DNA from: Chloracidobacterium sp. N
Lineage (GTDB): Bacteria > Acidobacteriota > Blastocatellia > Chloracidobacteriales > Chloracidobacteriaceae
Reading direction: 5' to 3'
NCBI RefSeq assembly: GCF_018304765.1
Contig: NZ_CP072642.1
Coordinates: 541,501-605,500, forward strand
DNA length: 64,000 nt
The notes beneath the pieces are model-generated. The model saw only the letters and a program-made list of their open reading frames with translations, did no database searches and was not told the DNA's origin. Positions 8,746 through 17,356 of this stretch are shown one piece after another; positions within the stretch are counted from its first letter, which is position 1, and each line of letters starts with the position of its first letter. A program made the translations under genes and the position numbers.

Positions 8746-9600
8746 ATGAAAAATCTTATTCTTTCGGCTATCCCGTTCTTTCTGCTGACCATCATCCTGG
8801 AAGCTGTCTGGGACAAAATCAAGGGAACGGGCTTCGTCACCTGGAAAGACAGCCTGACCAACATCGCAATTGGCACTGGAAGCCTGCTGGGAAAATTCAT
8901 TCCCACCGCGGCAATTTACTGGTTCTGCTGGTACATTTCACCGTTCAGAATCGAACCCGCCTGGTGGTCATGGGCCGTGGTGCTGCTGCTCGATGACTTC
9001 TTCTACTACTGGTTTCATCGCATTAGTCACGAGAGCCGGTTCTTCTGGAACATGCACGTCGTCCACCACTCAAGCGATCACTACAACCTGAGTGTGGCCG
9101 TCCGCCAGAGCTGGTTTGGTGGCTTGGTGGCGTGGGTTTTTTACGTACCCATCGCCTTGCTCGGCTTTCCGCCGGAGATGGTGCTGACGGCGCATGCCAT
9201 CAACCTGCTGTACCAGTATTGGATTCACACGCAATTCGTCGGGCGTCTGGGCTGGCTCGAATGGATTTTCAACTGTCCGACGCACCATCGCGTTCATCAC
9301 GGCGTCAACGAGCCTTACCTGGACAGGAACTACGGTGGGATTCTCATCATCTGGGACCGGCTCTTTGGCACTTTTGCCGAGGAAACCGAGCCGGTACGCT
9401 ATGGCATCATCAAGCCCCTGCGCAGCTACAACCCGCTGTGGGCCAACCTTCACGCATGGAAGGAAATGTTTGATGCGATGCGGACCCGCCCGACCTGGCG
9501 TGAGAAATGGCAGTGTGTCTGGGGCGCGCCGGCGATGAACCCACCCCAACCCCGGACCCCGGACTGGCAGCCGGAGACAAGGGCGACTGCACAGGTCTGA
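8746..9600 (+). CDS. Sterol desaturase / fatty acid hydroxylase family membrane enzyme
   Basis: Membrane di-iron oxygenase family. The 284 residues have several N-terminal hydrophobic segments and the eight-histidine signature in order: HRISH, HVVHHS and HRVHH, where the spacing HxxxH/HxxHH/HxxHH is diagnostic. Family members hydroxylate or desaturate sterols, fatty acids, carotenoids or alkylglycerols; the substrate cannot be read from sequence. The C-terminal 20 residues are Pro-rich. No Shine-Dalgarno is clear before ATG 8746. The 246 bp upstream hold no convincing gene. Confidence 0.88.
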   Translation: MKNLILSAIPFFLLTIILEAVWDKIKGTGFVTWKDSLTNIAIGTGSLLGKFIPTAAIYWFCWYISPFRIEPAWWSWAVVLLLDDFFYYWFHRISHESRFFWNMHVVHHSSDHYNLSVAVRQSWFGGLVAWVFYVPIALLGFPPEMVLTAHAINLLYQYWIHTQFVGRLGWLEWIFNCPTHHRVHHGVNEPYLDRNYGGILIIWDRLFGTFAEETEPVRYGIIKPLRSYNPLWANLHAWKEMFDAMRTRPTWREKWQCVWGAPAMNPPQPRTPDWQPETRATAQV

Positions 9601-9701
9601 CTTGCATCGCCACGGCAGGTTGGGGCAAGGTGTCGGGGCGCTGCCTGTCACGCTGTGCCATTGTATTTTCGTCCCTTCTGATGGTGCGGCGCACCCTGGA
9701 A

Positions 9702-9744
9702 GGTATCCCCGTGCGGGATGCCACCCCTGCGAGGTGGCAACGAT
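9702..9744. repeat. Two-hairpin element, copy B
   Basis: GGTATCCC (about 9702) can pair with GGGATGCC (9715-9722), or GCCACC (9720-9725) can pair with GGTGGC (9733-9738). The two pairings exclude each other. The block GGGAT-GCCACC-CTGC-AGGTGGC-CGAT matches copy A at 6794-6823. It sits immediately before ATG 9743. Confidence 0.5.
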
Positions 9745-10009
9745 GGCCTGCTTTCAAGACCCACAGAAACGCTTTTCGCCGGTTGAGGTGGTGGAACGCC
9801 TGCTCATTCTGTACCACTGCGGCGACACACCGCCGTCCCTTTACCTGGCCTCGGACTTCGATCTGGCGCTGTATCTCGACGGTCTGGGCTTTGATGCCTA
9901 CAGCCGCGAGCGTCTCGTCGGGCAGCACCGGGCGATAGACTTCAATCGCTTTTCGATGAACGTCCTGCCGAGTGGTGATCGGGGACACAGCCACCTGACG
10001 GCGCACTGA
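9743..10009 (+). CDS. Small hypothetical protein (88 aa)
   Basis: An 88-residue frame beginning MACFQDPQKRFSPVEVVERLL with codon use like its neighbours (mostly G/C third positions). The predicted protein has an amphipathic N-terminal helix and a mixed C-terminal half ending in a His-rich tail; no signal peptide, no recognised domain. The frame is open further upstream to 9602, but that part has a low-complexity composition and overlaps the two-hairpin element, so ATG 9743 is preferred. No Shine-Dalgarno is evident. It converges on the low-GC gene at 10137. Confidence 0.5.
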   Translation: MACFQDPQKRFSPVEVVERLLILYHCGDTPPSLYLASDFDLALYLDGLGFDAYSRERLVGQHRAIDFNRFSMNVLPSGDRGHSHLTAH

Positions 10010-10101
10010 ATGGCCTCCCGTCCCTGGTCCTGAAACTGACCCGTGGGTGGTGTCCTCCATAACGCCTTTGCCCTCAATCAGGGACTCGTGTCAGAGAGAT
10101 G

Positions 10102-10117
10102 CCAGGCTTCTGCCTGG
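10102..10117. repeat. Short perfect hairpin
   Basis: CCAGGC (10102-10107), loop TTCT, GCCTGG (10112-10117), in the 127 bp between the convergent genes ending at 10009 and 10137. It may aid termination; no T-run follows. Confidence 0.35.
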
Positions 10118-10136
10118 GACGGGTTGAATGGCAGGG

Positions 10137-10595
10137 CTATGGTTTGGGTCTTGACAAAATAATCTCAACCCGGGTTCTGGAGTATTCGTCACTGGAAACC
10201 CGGACCTTGCACGATACCTTCCCTTTCTCGGCTGTTATGACTGTGCCGAGATTGTCCTTTTCAATGCTATAGGAGTATCCTCTCTGGTCGAATTGCTCCT
10301 TGTAATAAAGAACTGCTTCTTTAGGGCTGTCAGACGTTGCAAGCTCGAGAAAAGTCTCGCCTTTTTCTGTACCGGTAATCGTTGTCATGCAGTTGGGACA
10401 AAGAATCCATTCTTCGGCAAGAACGTCGGATATTGACTCTTCCCGAAGATGACCCGGAAGAAATATCCTGTATCCGTGTTTGTTTACCAATACCAGGGAA
10501 GGAACCAGCCCTGTTGCCAGAACACAGGCGAGGGTTATAAAGTAAGTCTTCCAGAATCTTTCTTCTCTATTGAGTTGAGGATTTCCGTGATACAT
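10137..10595 (-). CDS. Hypothetical single-span membrane protein in low-GC patch
   Basis: 152 residues: a short cytoplasmic N-terminus, one membrane segment (about 17-37, YFITLACVLATGLVPSLVLV), then an outer domain with a CPNC pair (WILCPNCMTTITG) and a mixed alpha/beta remainder (EAVLYYKEQFDQRGYSYSIEKD). No family recognised. GGAG lies 9 nt before the ATG at 10595. Base composition is clearly lower in GC than its surroundings: 24 of the 60 bases at 10261-10320 are G or C. It follows the RDD gene by 33 bp, likely in one transcript, and both may have been acquired together. Confidence 0.7.
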   Translation of the reverse strand: MYHGNPQLNREERFWKTYFITLACVLATGLVPSLVLVNKHGYRIFLPGHLREESISDVLAEEWILCPNCMTTITGTEKGETFLELATSDSPKEAVLYYKEQFDQRGYSYSIEKDNLGTVITAEKGKVSCKVRVSSDEYSRTRVEIILSRPKP

Positions 10596-10628
10596 AACTG
10601 TTTTCTCCGGTAGTGAAACTTAGGTAGA

Positions 10629-11351
10629 TTAAGACGCTTTTTCGTAGACATTTGACCCTAGAATTATGTCATACACCTGTCTTCGTTCTGAATCAAAACG
10701 TAACCAGACGGACGCCAGTCCAAGAAGGCAGCAAACTCTTTTTAGAATACCTGCGTTGCAAAGGAAAAATCGCAGGCCCTCACGAAGTGCAGACTTTCCA
10801 TAGCTCAGAAAAGCTTTGCTTTCCCTGTCGAGAACAACGGTCCCTACCAGGCGCTTGCCGACTGTGCCACCGTAAGCACTCGTCAAATAAACATTCAATC
10901 CAAAGTTGACGATTGTGCCGAGAGTCATGAGGATGTAGGGGGTTGCTGTGACAGCTTCCTCTGGTGCAATGCCCTCAAGGGTTGCTGCGCTTTCCTGTAA
11001 ATACAGCAGCAAAAGGCCCGGTGCGGCAAAAAGGCTGTAAGAAAGATTATCTAAAAAGAATCCCATTCCTCTCTGGAAAAGTGTAGGAAGGGTGTACTGA
11101 TTTGCTTGTTGGTAGGCATAAGGTTGGTGAAAGGATGGAGATAGAGATGTCTCCTGTTGCGATGGAGGCTTTTTTCTTTGTTCTTCAAAAGCCTCCCGGA
11201 GCATTGGTACTTCTCTGGCTATTCTCCAGCCCAGTCCCTGACGGAAAATCATGTCTTCGGGTAAGACCCTACCTTCAATAACCCACTGCTTCAGCTCATC
11301 AATGTTTGTTTCGTATTCATATCCCTGAATTTTGACCAGCCACTTGCTCAT
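10629..11351 (-). CDS. RDD family membrane protein with N-terminal GYF_2-like domain
   Basis: 240 residues from ATG 11351, which has GGAGGGG just upstream; the longer open frame to 11525 lacks such a site. Residues about 1-60 (WLVKIQGYEYE...GWRIAREVPMLREAF) resemble the GYF_2/DUF4339 domain found on bacterial membrane proteins. After a Gln/Pro-rich linker, residues about 95-235 match the RDD family: R-G-M-G-F-F-L-D, three hydrophobic segments, TSAYGGTVGKRLVGTVVLD, and the terminal RRQVYDIILGSNVYE. RDD proteins are poorly understood membrane proteins. Lower GC than its neighbours suggests transfer. Confidence 0.75.
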   Translation of the reverse strand: MSKWLVKIQGYEYETNIDELKQWVIEGRVLPEDMIFRQGLGWRIAREVPMLREAFEEQRKKPPSQQETSLSPSFHQPYAYQQANQYTLPTLFQRGMGFFLDNLSYSLFAAPGLLLLYLQESAATLEGIAPEEAVTATPYILMTLGTIVNFGLNVYLTSAYGGTVGKRLVGTVVLDRESKAFLSYGKSALREGLRFFLCNAGILKRVCCLLGLASVWLRFDSERRQVYDIILGSNVYEKAS

Positions 11352-11597
11352 ATTTTCCCCTCCGCATGTTTTATATCCCACAGACGCAGCGATTTGACTT
11401 CTTGACAGGCAATACGGAGGGCGCGTTACTGCGATGTGAAATCCGCTTGTAGCGATTGTGAAAGCGGAGCGGCAGTGCCAACTAACCGTGGGCAGGGGAA
11501 TCCCAGGGGCCACAGGCTGAACCACGGAGTGCGCCGCAAGTCTTATGCAGAGAAGGCAGATTGGCTTGTAATAGCAGACAGTGAAAGAAGGACGGGC

Positions 11598-12404
11598 CTA
11601 CGTCCGCTGACGCGCAAGCATGGCGGCAGGCGCGGTGGTGTCGCCATCAGACAGCTCGCGGTCAAGGGCTTCGAGGCACTGGCGGGCGGCCGCCCGGTGC
11701 TGCGGTTTGCCCTGGGTGGTGTAGCGCACGAGGCTGTCGTACAGCGCATCGAGCTGGTCATCCGAAACCTGGTCCTCTGAAGCCACTGACAGGCTCGCCG
11801 CCATCAGGTCGGCAATGCGCCGCTGTTCTTCGGAAGGGAAATGGCTGAGACATTCCAGAAAGCCATCGAGGTCAGAGGTGATGAGGTCGGCGTAGAACAT
11901 CCCCAACAGTTCCGCCGATTCCCCGACGCACCGCCGCGCGGCCCCCAACAGGGGCTGCCGCAGCGTCGTGTCGCCGCGATGGCAGAGCGAAATGACGTAC
12001 TCAATCGCATCGTCGTCTTCGGTCGGATCGGCCAACCGTGCCTCAAACGCCTGCAACACCAGCGCACGGTTGTGCGCGTAGTCCTCATCCAGCGCCGCCA
12101 GCAGGTAGGCGACAGCTACCGCCCGCCTGCCGGTGGCGCGCTGTTGTTCCGCCAGAAGCGCCTGCCGAACCGCTGCCCGGTCGTAGTATTCCAGTTCCTC
12201 TGCATCCGCGTAGTCATCCGCCAGAAGTTCACTCAGCAACGGGTCGGTGACGGCTTCCTTGGCGGCAACGGTGTCAGGTGTCAGGTGTGGTGCCTGTGGA
12301 AACCTTGTGTGCGACCGCGACACGAGCCAGACCGATACGCCGGCAGCGAGCGCGAGGCTGCCGAGCAAGGCGCCAACCGTGAGACGTTTAGGCAAGTCAC
12401 GCAT
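11598..12404 (-). CDS. Membrane-anchored helical-repeat hypothetical protein
   Basis: 268 residues from ATG 12404 (MRDLPKRLTVGALLGSLALAAGVSVWL), chosen because it puts a membrane anchor or signal segment at residues about 9-27. The remainder is almost wholly helical and acidic (SELLADDYADAEELEYYDRAAV, VAYLLAALDEDYAHNRALVLQAFEARL), reminiscent of HEAT-like repeats, but no specific family is recognised. It lies 35 bp after the DJ-1/PfpI gene in the same direction. The 246 bp upstream of the RDD gene, beyond this gene's end, show nothing definite. Confidence 0.65.
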   Translation of the reverse strand: MRDLPKRLTVGALLGSLALAAGVSVWLVSRSHTRFPQAPHLTPDTVAAKEAVTDPLLSELLADDYADAEELEYYDRAAVRQALLAEQQRATGRRAVAVAYLLAALDEDYAHNRALVLQAFEARLADPTEDDDAIEYVISLCHRGDTTLRQPLLGAARRCVGESAELLGMFYADLITSDLDGFLECLSHFPSEEQRRIADLMAASLSVASEDQVSDDQLDALYDSLVRYTTQGKPQHRAAARQCLEALDRELSDGDTTAPAAMLARQRT

Positions 12405-12439
12405 AACCGATTTGGGACGGAAAAACGCAGACGGCGGAA

Positions 12440-13012
12440 TCAAACTCCAGATGTGGACGGCGACACGAGCATTGCCTGGGAAAGCCGCTGCGCTGTGGCT
12501 GCATCCACCAAGTGCGCCACCAGTTCAAGGGCAAACTCAAAGGCCGTGCCGGGACTGCGACTCGTCACCGTCCGGCCGTCCACGACGACCCGCTGCTCAA
12601 CATACTCGCCGCCGGCCGCCTGCAACGGTTCGCGTACGCTGGGATGCGACGTGAAACGCTTGCCGCGCAGGACACCAAAGGCCGCCAATGCCAGCGGTGC
12701 CGCACAAATGGCCGCTACCCAGCCATCCTGCTCCGCCGTGCGCTGGACAAGCCGCGCCACCCGCGCATCATCCCGCAGGTTGGTCGCGCCCGGCAATCCG
12801 CCGGGAAGCACGACAGCGTCGAAGTGGTCTTCGGCCACGGCATCCAGGGTCGTCTCGGCCACCAGAGGAATGTCATGCGAGCCGGTGACGGTCGGATGGT
12901 CCGTCAGGGAAGCCGTCACCACGGTGATCCCGGCCCGGCGCAGGACATCCACGACGATGACCGCTTCCATTTCCTCAAAGCCTACCGCGAGGGGAACCAG
13001 AACTTTCGGCAT
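12440..13012 (-). CDS. DJ-1/PfpI family protein (YajL/ThiJ-like)
   Basis: 190 residues of the DJ-1/ThiJ/YajL fold. Seen: the N-terminal PLAVGFEEMEAV with the conserved Glu that pairs with the catalytic Cys, VVLPGGLPGATNLRDD, the nucleophile elbow AAICAAPLAL with Cys near residue 102, and the C-terminal SRSPGTAFEFALELV. The family includes protein/nucleotide deglycases and redox-linked chaperones; the DJ-1/YajL subgroup fits better than the PfpI protease subgroup, given the AxCAAP elbow. Divergent from nth; co-directional with the gene at 11598. Confidence 0.88.
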   Translation of the reverse strand: MPKVLVPLAVGFEEMEAVIVVDVLRRAGITVVTASLTDHPTVTGSHDIPLVAETTLDAVAEDHFDAVVLPGGLPGATNLRDDARVARLVQRTAEQDGWVAAICAAPLALAAFGVLRGKRFTSHPSVREPLQAAGGEYVEQRVVVDGRTVTSRSPGTAFEFALELVAHLVDAATAQRLSQAMLVSPSTSGV

Positions 13013-13077
13013 ACGCTGCGAGCTTGGGCGTGAGTGTTGAGGTCGTGAATGATTCTCAGGCGTTGTTGGAGAGCGTT

Positions 13078-13824
13078 ATGCTGGCTGCAAAGCCTGCCCA
13101 TCGTCAAGCCGTTTTCAGTAAATCGCTGCGCCGTATGAAACCACCACAGTCAAACTCTTCATCTGCCAACGCGGACAATCATGATCTGGCGGCCCAGCGC
13201 CGCCGGATGCAGACAGTCATCCGGCGTTTGCGCCGCGCCTATCCCGATGCCCACTGCTCGCTCAACTACCGCACGCCGCTGGAACTGCTCGTTGCCACGA
13301 TTCTTTCTGCGCAGTGCACCGATGAGCGGGTCAACCTCGTGACCAGGGAACTGTTCCAGAAATACCGTACGGCGGCTGACTATGCCCGGGCCGACCTGGA
13401 AACCCTGCAGGAAGACATTCGCTCAACCGGCTTTTACCGTAACAAAGCCAAGGCATTGCAGGGCATGGGGCAGCGGCTCGTCGCGCACTTCGGCGGGGAA
13501 GTGCCGCGTACCATGGAAGACCTGCTGACGCTGCCCGGTGTGGCCCGCAAGACGGCGAATGTCGTTTTGGGCAATGCCTTCGGGCAGGCGCCGGGCGTGG
13601 TGGTGGATACGCATGTCACCCGCCTGGCAAAGCGCCTGGGGTTTTCCGCCGCGCCGACGCCCGAAAAAATTGAGCGCGATCTGATGGCCATTGTGCCGCG
13701 CCAGCACTACGTCATGCTGCCGCACTGGTTCATCTTTCACGGGCGCGCCGTCTGCCGCGCGCGGAATCCGCAGTGTCAGTCCTGTATCCTGGCCGATCTT
13801 TGTCCCTCAGCCGGACAGGTCTGA
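13078..13824 (+). CDS. nth: Endonuclease III (DNA glycosylase/AP lyase)
   Basis: Base-excision repair enzyme removing oxidised pyrimidines and cleaving AP sites. Visible: ILSAQCTDERVN, the helix-hairpin-helix LPGVARKTANVV with catalytic Lys, VVVDTHVTRLAKRLG with catalytic Asp, and the 4Fe-4S ligands in the spacing C-x6-C-x2-C-x5-C at the C-terminus. Starts at 13024, 13078 and 13135 are all in frame. 13078 has GGAGAG four nt upstream and gives 248 residues; 13135 gives 229, nearer the family's usual 210-230. The 13024 start would leave only 11 bp to the divergent DJ-1 gene. Confidence 0.94.
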   Translation: MLAAKPAHRQAVFSKSLRRMKPPQSNSSSANADNHDLAAQRRRMQTVIRRLRRAYPDAHCSLNYRTPLELLVATILSAQCTDERVNLVTRELFQKYRTAADYARADLETLQEDIRSTGFYRNKAKALQGMGQRLVAHFGGEVPRTMEDLLTLPGVARKTANVVLGNAFGQAPGVVVDTHVTRLAKRLGFSAAPTPEKIERDLMAIVPRQHYVMLPHWFIFHGRAVCRARNPQCQSCILADLCPSAGQV

Positions 13825-13836
13825 ACTGTTCGGCCC

Positions 13837-15024
13837 TTATCGCTGCTCCCGTTGCCGCTGCCGCCAGTACACGAGTCCGCCGCCAAGGATGAGCAGCAGC
13901 GCCTCGCCGGGGATGATGACCGGCTGCTCCTGAACGATGACATTGGCCGGCGGGCGAATCGTAGCTTGCGTCGTGGCCGGAACGATGACCGGGTTGGTCT
14001 GAAACACCCGCTGGTCGCGCTCGGTGTGAAAATACGTCGTCAGGAAAGTGTCTTCCGCCGGCTGAAATTCCGGTTGGGTGGGCGCGAGGACCCGCTTGGC
14101 CCAGTCGGCTGCCGGAACACGGTCGGCAAAGGGGACGGCCGCCGGCTCAAACAGCAGCGTGCCGTCGGCGCGGACTTCCGTCCGCTCTCTGGTCACGATG
14201 AACACCTTGAAATTGCGATATTTCGGGGCGTCTTCGAGCGCCGGCAAGGGCGGCGGGCAGATGAGCGGGACAACCGGCTGCTCGGTCGTAAAGGACACGA
14301 CGAAGGGTTGAATCGAGGCCTGCTCGTCATATCCAAGGGAGATGTCCGGGACATCCGTCCGGGCCGTAACGACGACCCACGTGGCTTTCTGGTCGAGGTG
14401 CGGCCTGGCCCAGTTCAGAAAGGTCTCCGACAGCGGAAGCGGTTTTTCCGGCGTGGGCGGTTTGGTCGGATCGAAGGGAAGTTCCTCGGGGTTGCGCGCC
14501 ACGGCCTTCTGGAGCGCTTTGGTCAGCTCTTCTTTCGTGGCGCGGGGCAGGGTCTCAATCCCGGCTTCGACGACACGCCGCGCCACCACGACCTGCCCCG
14601 GTTGCGGTTTGGGCAGTTCGCCGGGTTTGATGACGGGTTTGGGTTTGAACCACTCCCACAGCCAGAAAGCCAGCTTCCAGCGCCGGCGCGTCTCGATGAC
14701 GGTCGGGGCCAGATATTCACTCAGGCGGAGAAAAATCTGTGGCCCGGCCGCCGCCAACTGAACCTCACCCGGAAATGGCATTGCCCAGGCAAAGGCTTCT
14801 CCGCGAAAGCGGATCGCCGGCTCGAACACGACCGTTTCGCGCTTGGCGGCCGCATCGTAGTAGATGAGCAGCCGGTCTTCCGCATAATTGAACGGTGCGT
14901 TGTCGCGGGTCACGATGCCGGCCGCCGCTACGGGCCCGGAAGCGATGCTGGCCCCAAGCCAGAGGCATCCCAACCCGATGGCGACACCGGCTACAGCCCG
15001 CCAAATAGGCAAACGAGTGTTCAT
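13837..15024 (-). CDS. DUF2330-like exported, C-terminally anchored protein
   Basis: 395 residues. A signal peptide (about 1-35) is followed by a DUF2330-type start (IVTRDNAPFNYAEDRLLIYYDAAAKRETVVFEPAIRF...FAWAMPFPGE), a Pro-rich mid-section with a Trp-rich stretch near residue 120, a second beta-rich block, and a C-terminal membrane segment (PGEALLLILGGGLVYW) followed by basic residues. Function of DUF2330 is unknown. Its ATG overlaps the stop of the OPT transporter by 4 bp (ATGA at 15021-15024), so the two are translationally coupled. Confidence 0.75.
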   Translation of the reverse strand: MNTRLPIWRAVAGVAIGLGCLWLGASIASGPVAAAGIVTRDNAPFNYAEDRLLIYYDAAAKRETVVFEPAIRFRGEAFAWAMPFPGEVQLAAAGPQIFLRLSEYLAPTVIETRRRWKLAFWLWEWFKPKPVIKPGELPKPQPGQVVVARRVVEAGIETLPRATKEELTKALQKAVARNPEELPFDPTKPPTPEKPLPLSETFLNWARPHLDQKATWVVVTARTDVPDISLGYDEQASIQPFVVSFTTEQPVVPLICPPPLPALEDAPKYRNFKVFIVTRERTEVRADGTLLFEPAAVPFADRVPAADWAKRVLAPTQPEFQPAEDTFLTTYFHTERDQRVFQTNPVIVPATTQATIRPPANVIVQEQPVIIPGEALLLILGGGLVYWRQRQREQR

Positions 15025-17324
15025 GATTTCGTTCCAACCGGAGACGAACGCGCAATCCGGTAAAGACCAATGCCCAGCAGCAGGAACACGGTGATGGCCC
15101 AGGCATCGGCGAAGGCACCGTGTTCAAGCGCCGGGAAGTGTTCCGCTACGTTGAGCGTGGTCAGAAATCCGCTGGCGACAACCGTCAGGGCGGCCAGCAG
15201 CAGACCCCCAATCGAACCACCGGCAATCAGTCCCGAACTCAGCAGGACGCCACTCCCGGCTTCGGCTTCGGCCTCGGAAGCCGCGCCGCCCGTCTGACGG
15301 TCAACCAGCCAGCGGATGAAGCCGCCGACGAAAATTGCCGCCGAGGTCGAAAACGGCAGGTACAGCCCGACCGCAAACGGCAATGCCGCCACACCGCACA
15401 ACTCCATGGTGATGGAGATGAACACGCCCAGCAGCACCAGCCCCCACGGAAGTTTCTGGGTCAGGATGCCGTCAATGATGAGCTTCATGAGGCTGGCTTT
15501 GGGGGCTGAGTAGGGCAGGTCGCGCCGGTCGAGCCGGTAGTGGGCCTGCCCCTGATCGTCCACGAGATATTCCACGGTGACTTCCGGCGATGTGGCCACC
15601 TGCACGACACGGTAGGTCTGGTCATCGAGGCCGCGCAGGGTCCGGCCGGTGTCTGTGCCCTGTATGGACCCGGTCGTTTCAATGAGCTGTCTGGTTTCAA
15701 TCCCGCCCACGCCCGGATCAATGACGAACCGAATCTGTCCGGCGTCGTTGATGAGGTAGCGTCCGGGAAGCAGTCCCGCCGCCGGTTCGGTCACGTTGTG
15801 AATGCGGTAGGTTTTTCCGGCAAGCGTTACCGTACGGTTTTCCGTGGCCGCAGCCGTGTAGCCCGGCGCTTCCTTGGGGAAGTAAATCGTGTTCGAGTCG
15901 TTCAGAAACGAAAGCACCCAGCCGATGGCCAGCGCTGAGGTGGTCACACCGATGACCAGTCCGATTTGCTGCTGCCGTGGCGTGGCCCCGACCAGAAAGC
16001 CCGTTTTCAAATCCTGCGAGGTCGCACCGCCGATAGCCGCCGCAATGCACACCACCGCGCCGACCGAGAGCGCGACCACCCGCGCTTCAATCCCGACTTT
16101 CCCAATCGCCAGAAAAATGAGGCAGGTCAGCAGGATGGTGGCGACGGTCATGCCGGAAATCGGATTGGAGGAAGAGCCGATTTCGCCCGTAATCCGGGAC
16201 GACACGGTGACGAAGAAGAAGCCAAAGGCAATGATCATCGCTGCTGCCAGCAGGCTGAACCCAAGCTCGGCCGCCGTGAAGTAAATGACGGCGCTGAGAA
16301 TAATCCACAGCAGCCCGGCGCCGCCCAGGACGAGGTTCATCGGCAGGTCGTTTTCGGTTCGTGCCACGGCTGTCGCCGCCGCCGCCTTGAAGCCCCCCAC
16401 CCCAGCGCGAAAGGCGGACAGGATCATCGGCAGGGAGCGTGCCAGGCTGATGATGCCACCCGTAGCGACCGCGCCGGCGCCAATGTAGAGCACGAAGTTG
16501 GTACGCACATCGCTGGGCGACATATCCCGGATGAGCTTTGCCGCCGGGAACAGCGGTTCACTGAGGCCGCTGCCGAAAAAGACAATCGTCGGGATGAGCA
16601 CCAGATACGACAACGCGCCGCCGGCCAGCATAATCCCGGCCACACGCGGCCCGATGATGTAGCCGACACCCATCAGCTCCGGCGACACTTCGGCGCTGAG
16701 CGTCGCGCCGGGCAGCGCCTTGCCAAGGGCTTTTTCAGGGTACTCTTTCCACAGGTGCAGCCCGGACATCAGAAATTTGTACAGCAGCGCCAGCCCGAAG
16801 CCCCCAAAGACAAGCTTGGCCTGGCTGCCGCCCTTTTCGCCGACGATGAGCACTTCGGCGCAGGCCGTGCCTTCGGGATAGGTCAGCTTGCCGTGTTCCC
16901 TGACGATGAGCGCCCGCCGGAGGGGAATCATCAGCAGGACGCCCAGCCAGCCGCCAGTCAGCGCCGTCAGGGTCGTGCGCGACAGATCGAGCGCATAGCC
17001 CATCAGCAACAGCGCCGGCACAGTAAAGACGACGCCCGCCGCGACCGACTCGCCGGCCGAGCCAATCGTCTGCGTCATGTTGTTTTCGAGAATGGAACTT
17101 TTGCCCAGCGCCCGGAAAATCGTGATGGAAAGGACGGCAATCGGAATCGAGGCCGATACCGTCAGACCGACCTTGAGCGCCAGATAAACGGAAGACGCCC
17201 CGAAGACGATCCCCAGAATGACGCCAACGAGGACGCTGCGCAGGGTAAATTCCGGCAGGACAGTTTCGCTGTCCACGAAGGGCTGGAAGTGCGTCGCCGC
17301 CGGTGACTCAACTTGGGTGGACAT
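15021..17324 (-). CDS. OPT family oligopeptide transporter with extracytoplasmic insert
   Basis: 767-residue polytopic inner-membrane transporter of the OPT family (oligopeptide or metal-chelate uptake in characterised members). Family hallmarks: LALKVGLTVSASIPIAVLS, NNMTQTIGSAGESVAAGVVFT, KLTYPEGTACAEVL, GEIGSSSNPISGMT and SAPKASLMKLIIDGI. Between two helices, residues about 478-608 form an added soluble segment with two related repeats (about 503-538 and 568-602, each of the form TYRxxxV...YLxxDxGQxxxxxD). The peptidase gene is 32 bp upstream and the DUF2330 gene overlaps downstream, suggesting one transcript for peptide breakdown and uptake. The ATG at 17324 has GGAG 11 nt upstream. Confidence 0.9.
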   Translation of the reverse strand: MSTQVESPAATHFQPFVDSETVLPEFTLRSVLVGVILGIVFGASSVYLALKVGLTVSASIPIAVLSITIFRALGKSSILENNMTQTIGSAGESVAAGVVFTVPALLLMGYALDLSRTTLTALTGGWLGVLLMIPLRRALIVREHGKLTYPEGTACAEVLIVGEKGGSQAKLVFGGFGLALLYKFLMSGLHLWKEYPEKALGKALPGATLSAEVSPELMGVGYIIGPRVAGIMLAGGALSYLVLIPTIVFFGSGLSEPLFPAAKLIRDMSPSDVRTNFVLYIGAGAVATGGIISLARSLPMILSAFRAGVGGFKAAAATAVARTENDLPMNLVLGGAGLLWIILSAVIYFTAAELGFSLLAAAMIIAFGFFFVTVSSRITGEIGSSSNPISGMTVATILLTCLIFLAIGKVGIEARVVALSVGAVVCIAAAIGGATSQDLKTGFLVGATPRQQQIGLVIGVTTSALAIGWVLSFLNDSNTIYFPKEAPGYTAAATENRTVTLAGKTYRIHNVTEPAAGLLPGRYLINDAGQIRFVIDPGVGGIETRQLIETTGSIQGTDTGRTLRGLDDQTYRVVQVATSPEVTVEYLVDDQGQAHYRLDRRDLPYSAPKASLMKLIIDGILTQKLPWGLVLLGVFISITMELCGVAALPFAVGLYLPFSTSAAIFVGGFIRWLVDRQTGGAASEAEAEAGSGVLLSSGLIAGGSIGGLLLAALTVVASGFLTTLNVAEHFPALEHGAFADAWAITVFLLLGIGLYRIARSSPVGTKS

Positions 17325-17356
17325 GGGTGAGTTTGGCTCCAGTTTGGGCGGATGTT

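Noticed and set aside
8498-8749. Possible 83-residue gene between the secreted protein and hydroxylase genes
   Set aside because: Its start overlaps the divergent gene's ATG, it has a low-complexity composition and no ribosome site; only its ATGA overlap with the hydroxylase start argues for it.
9602-9742. N-terminal extension of the small 88-residue gene
   Set aside because: Composition is unlike coding sequence and it overlaps the two-hairpin element.
15966-17306. 446-residue antisense frame over the OPT transporter
   Set aside because: Arg/Gln/His-rich shadow frame with no domain; the OPT reading is unambiguous.
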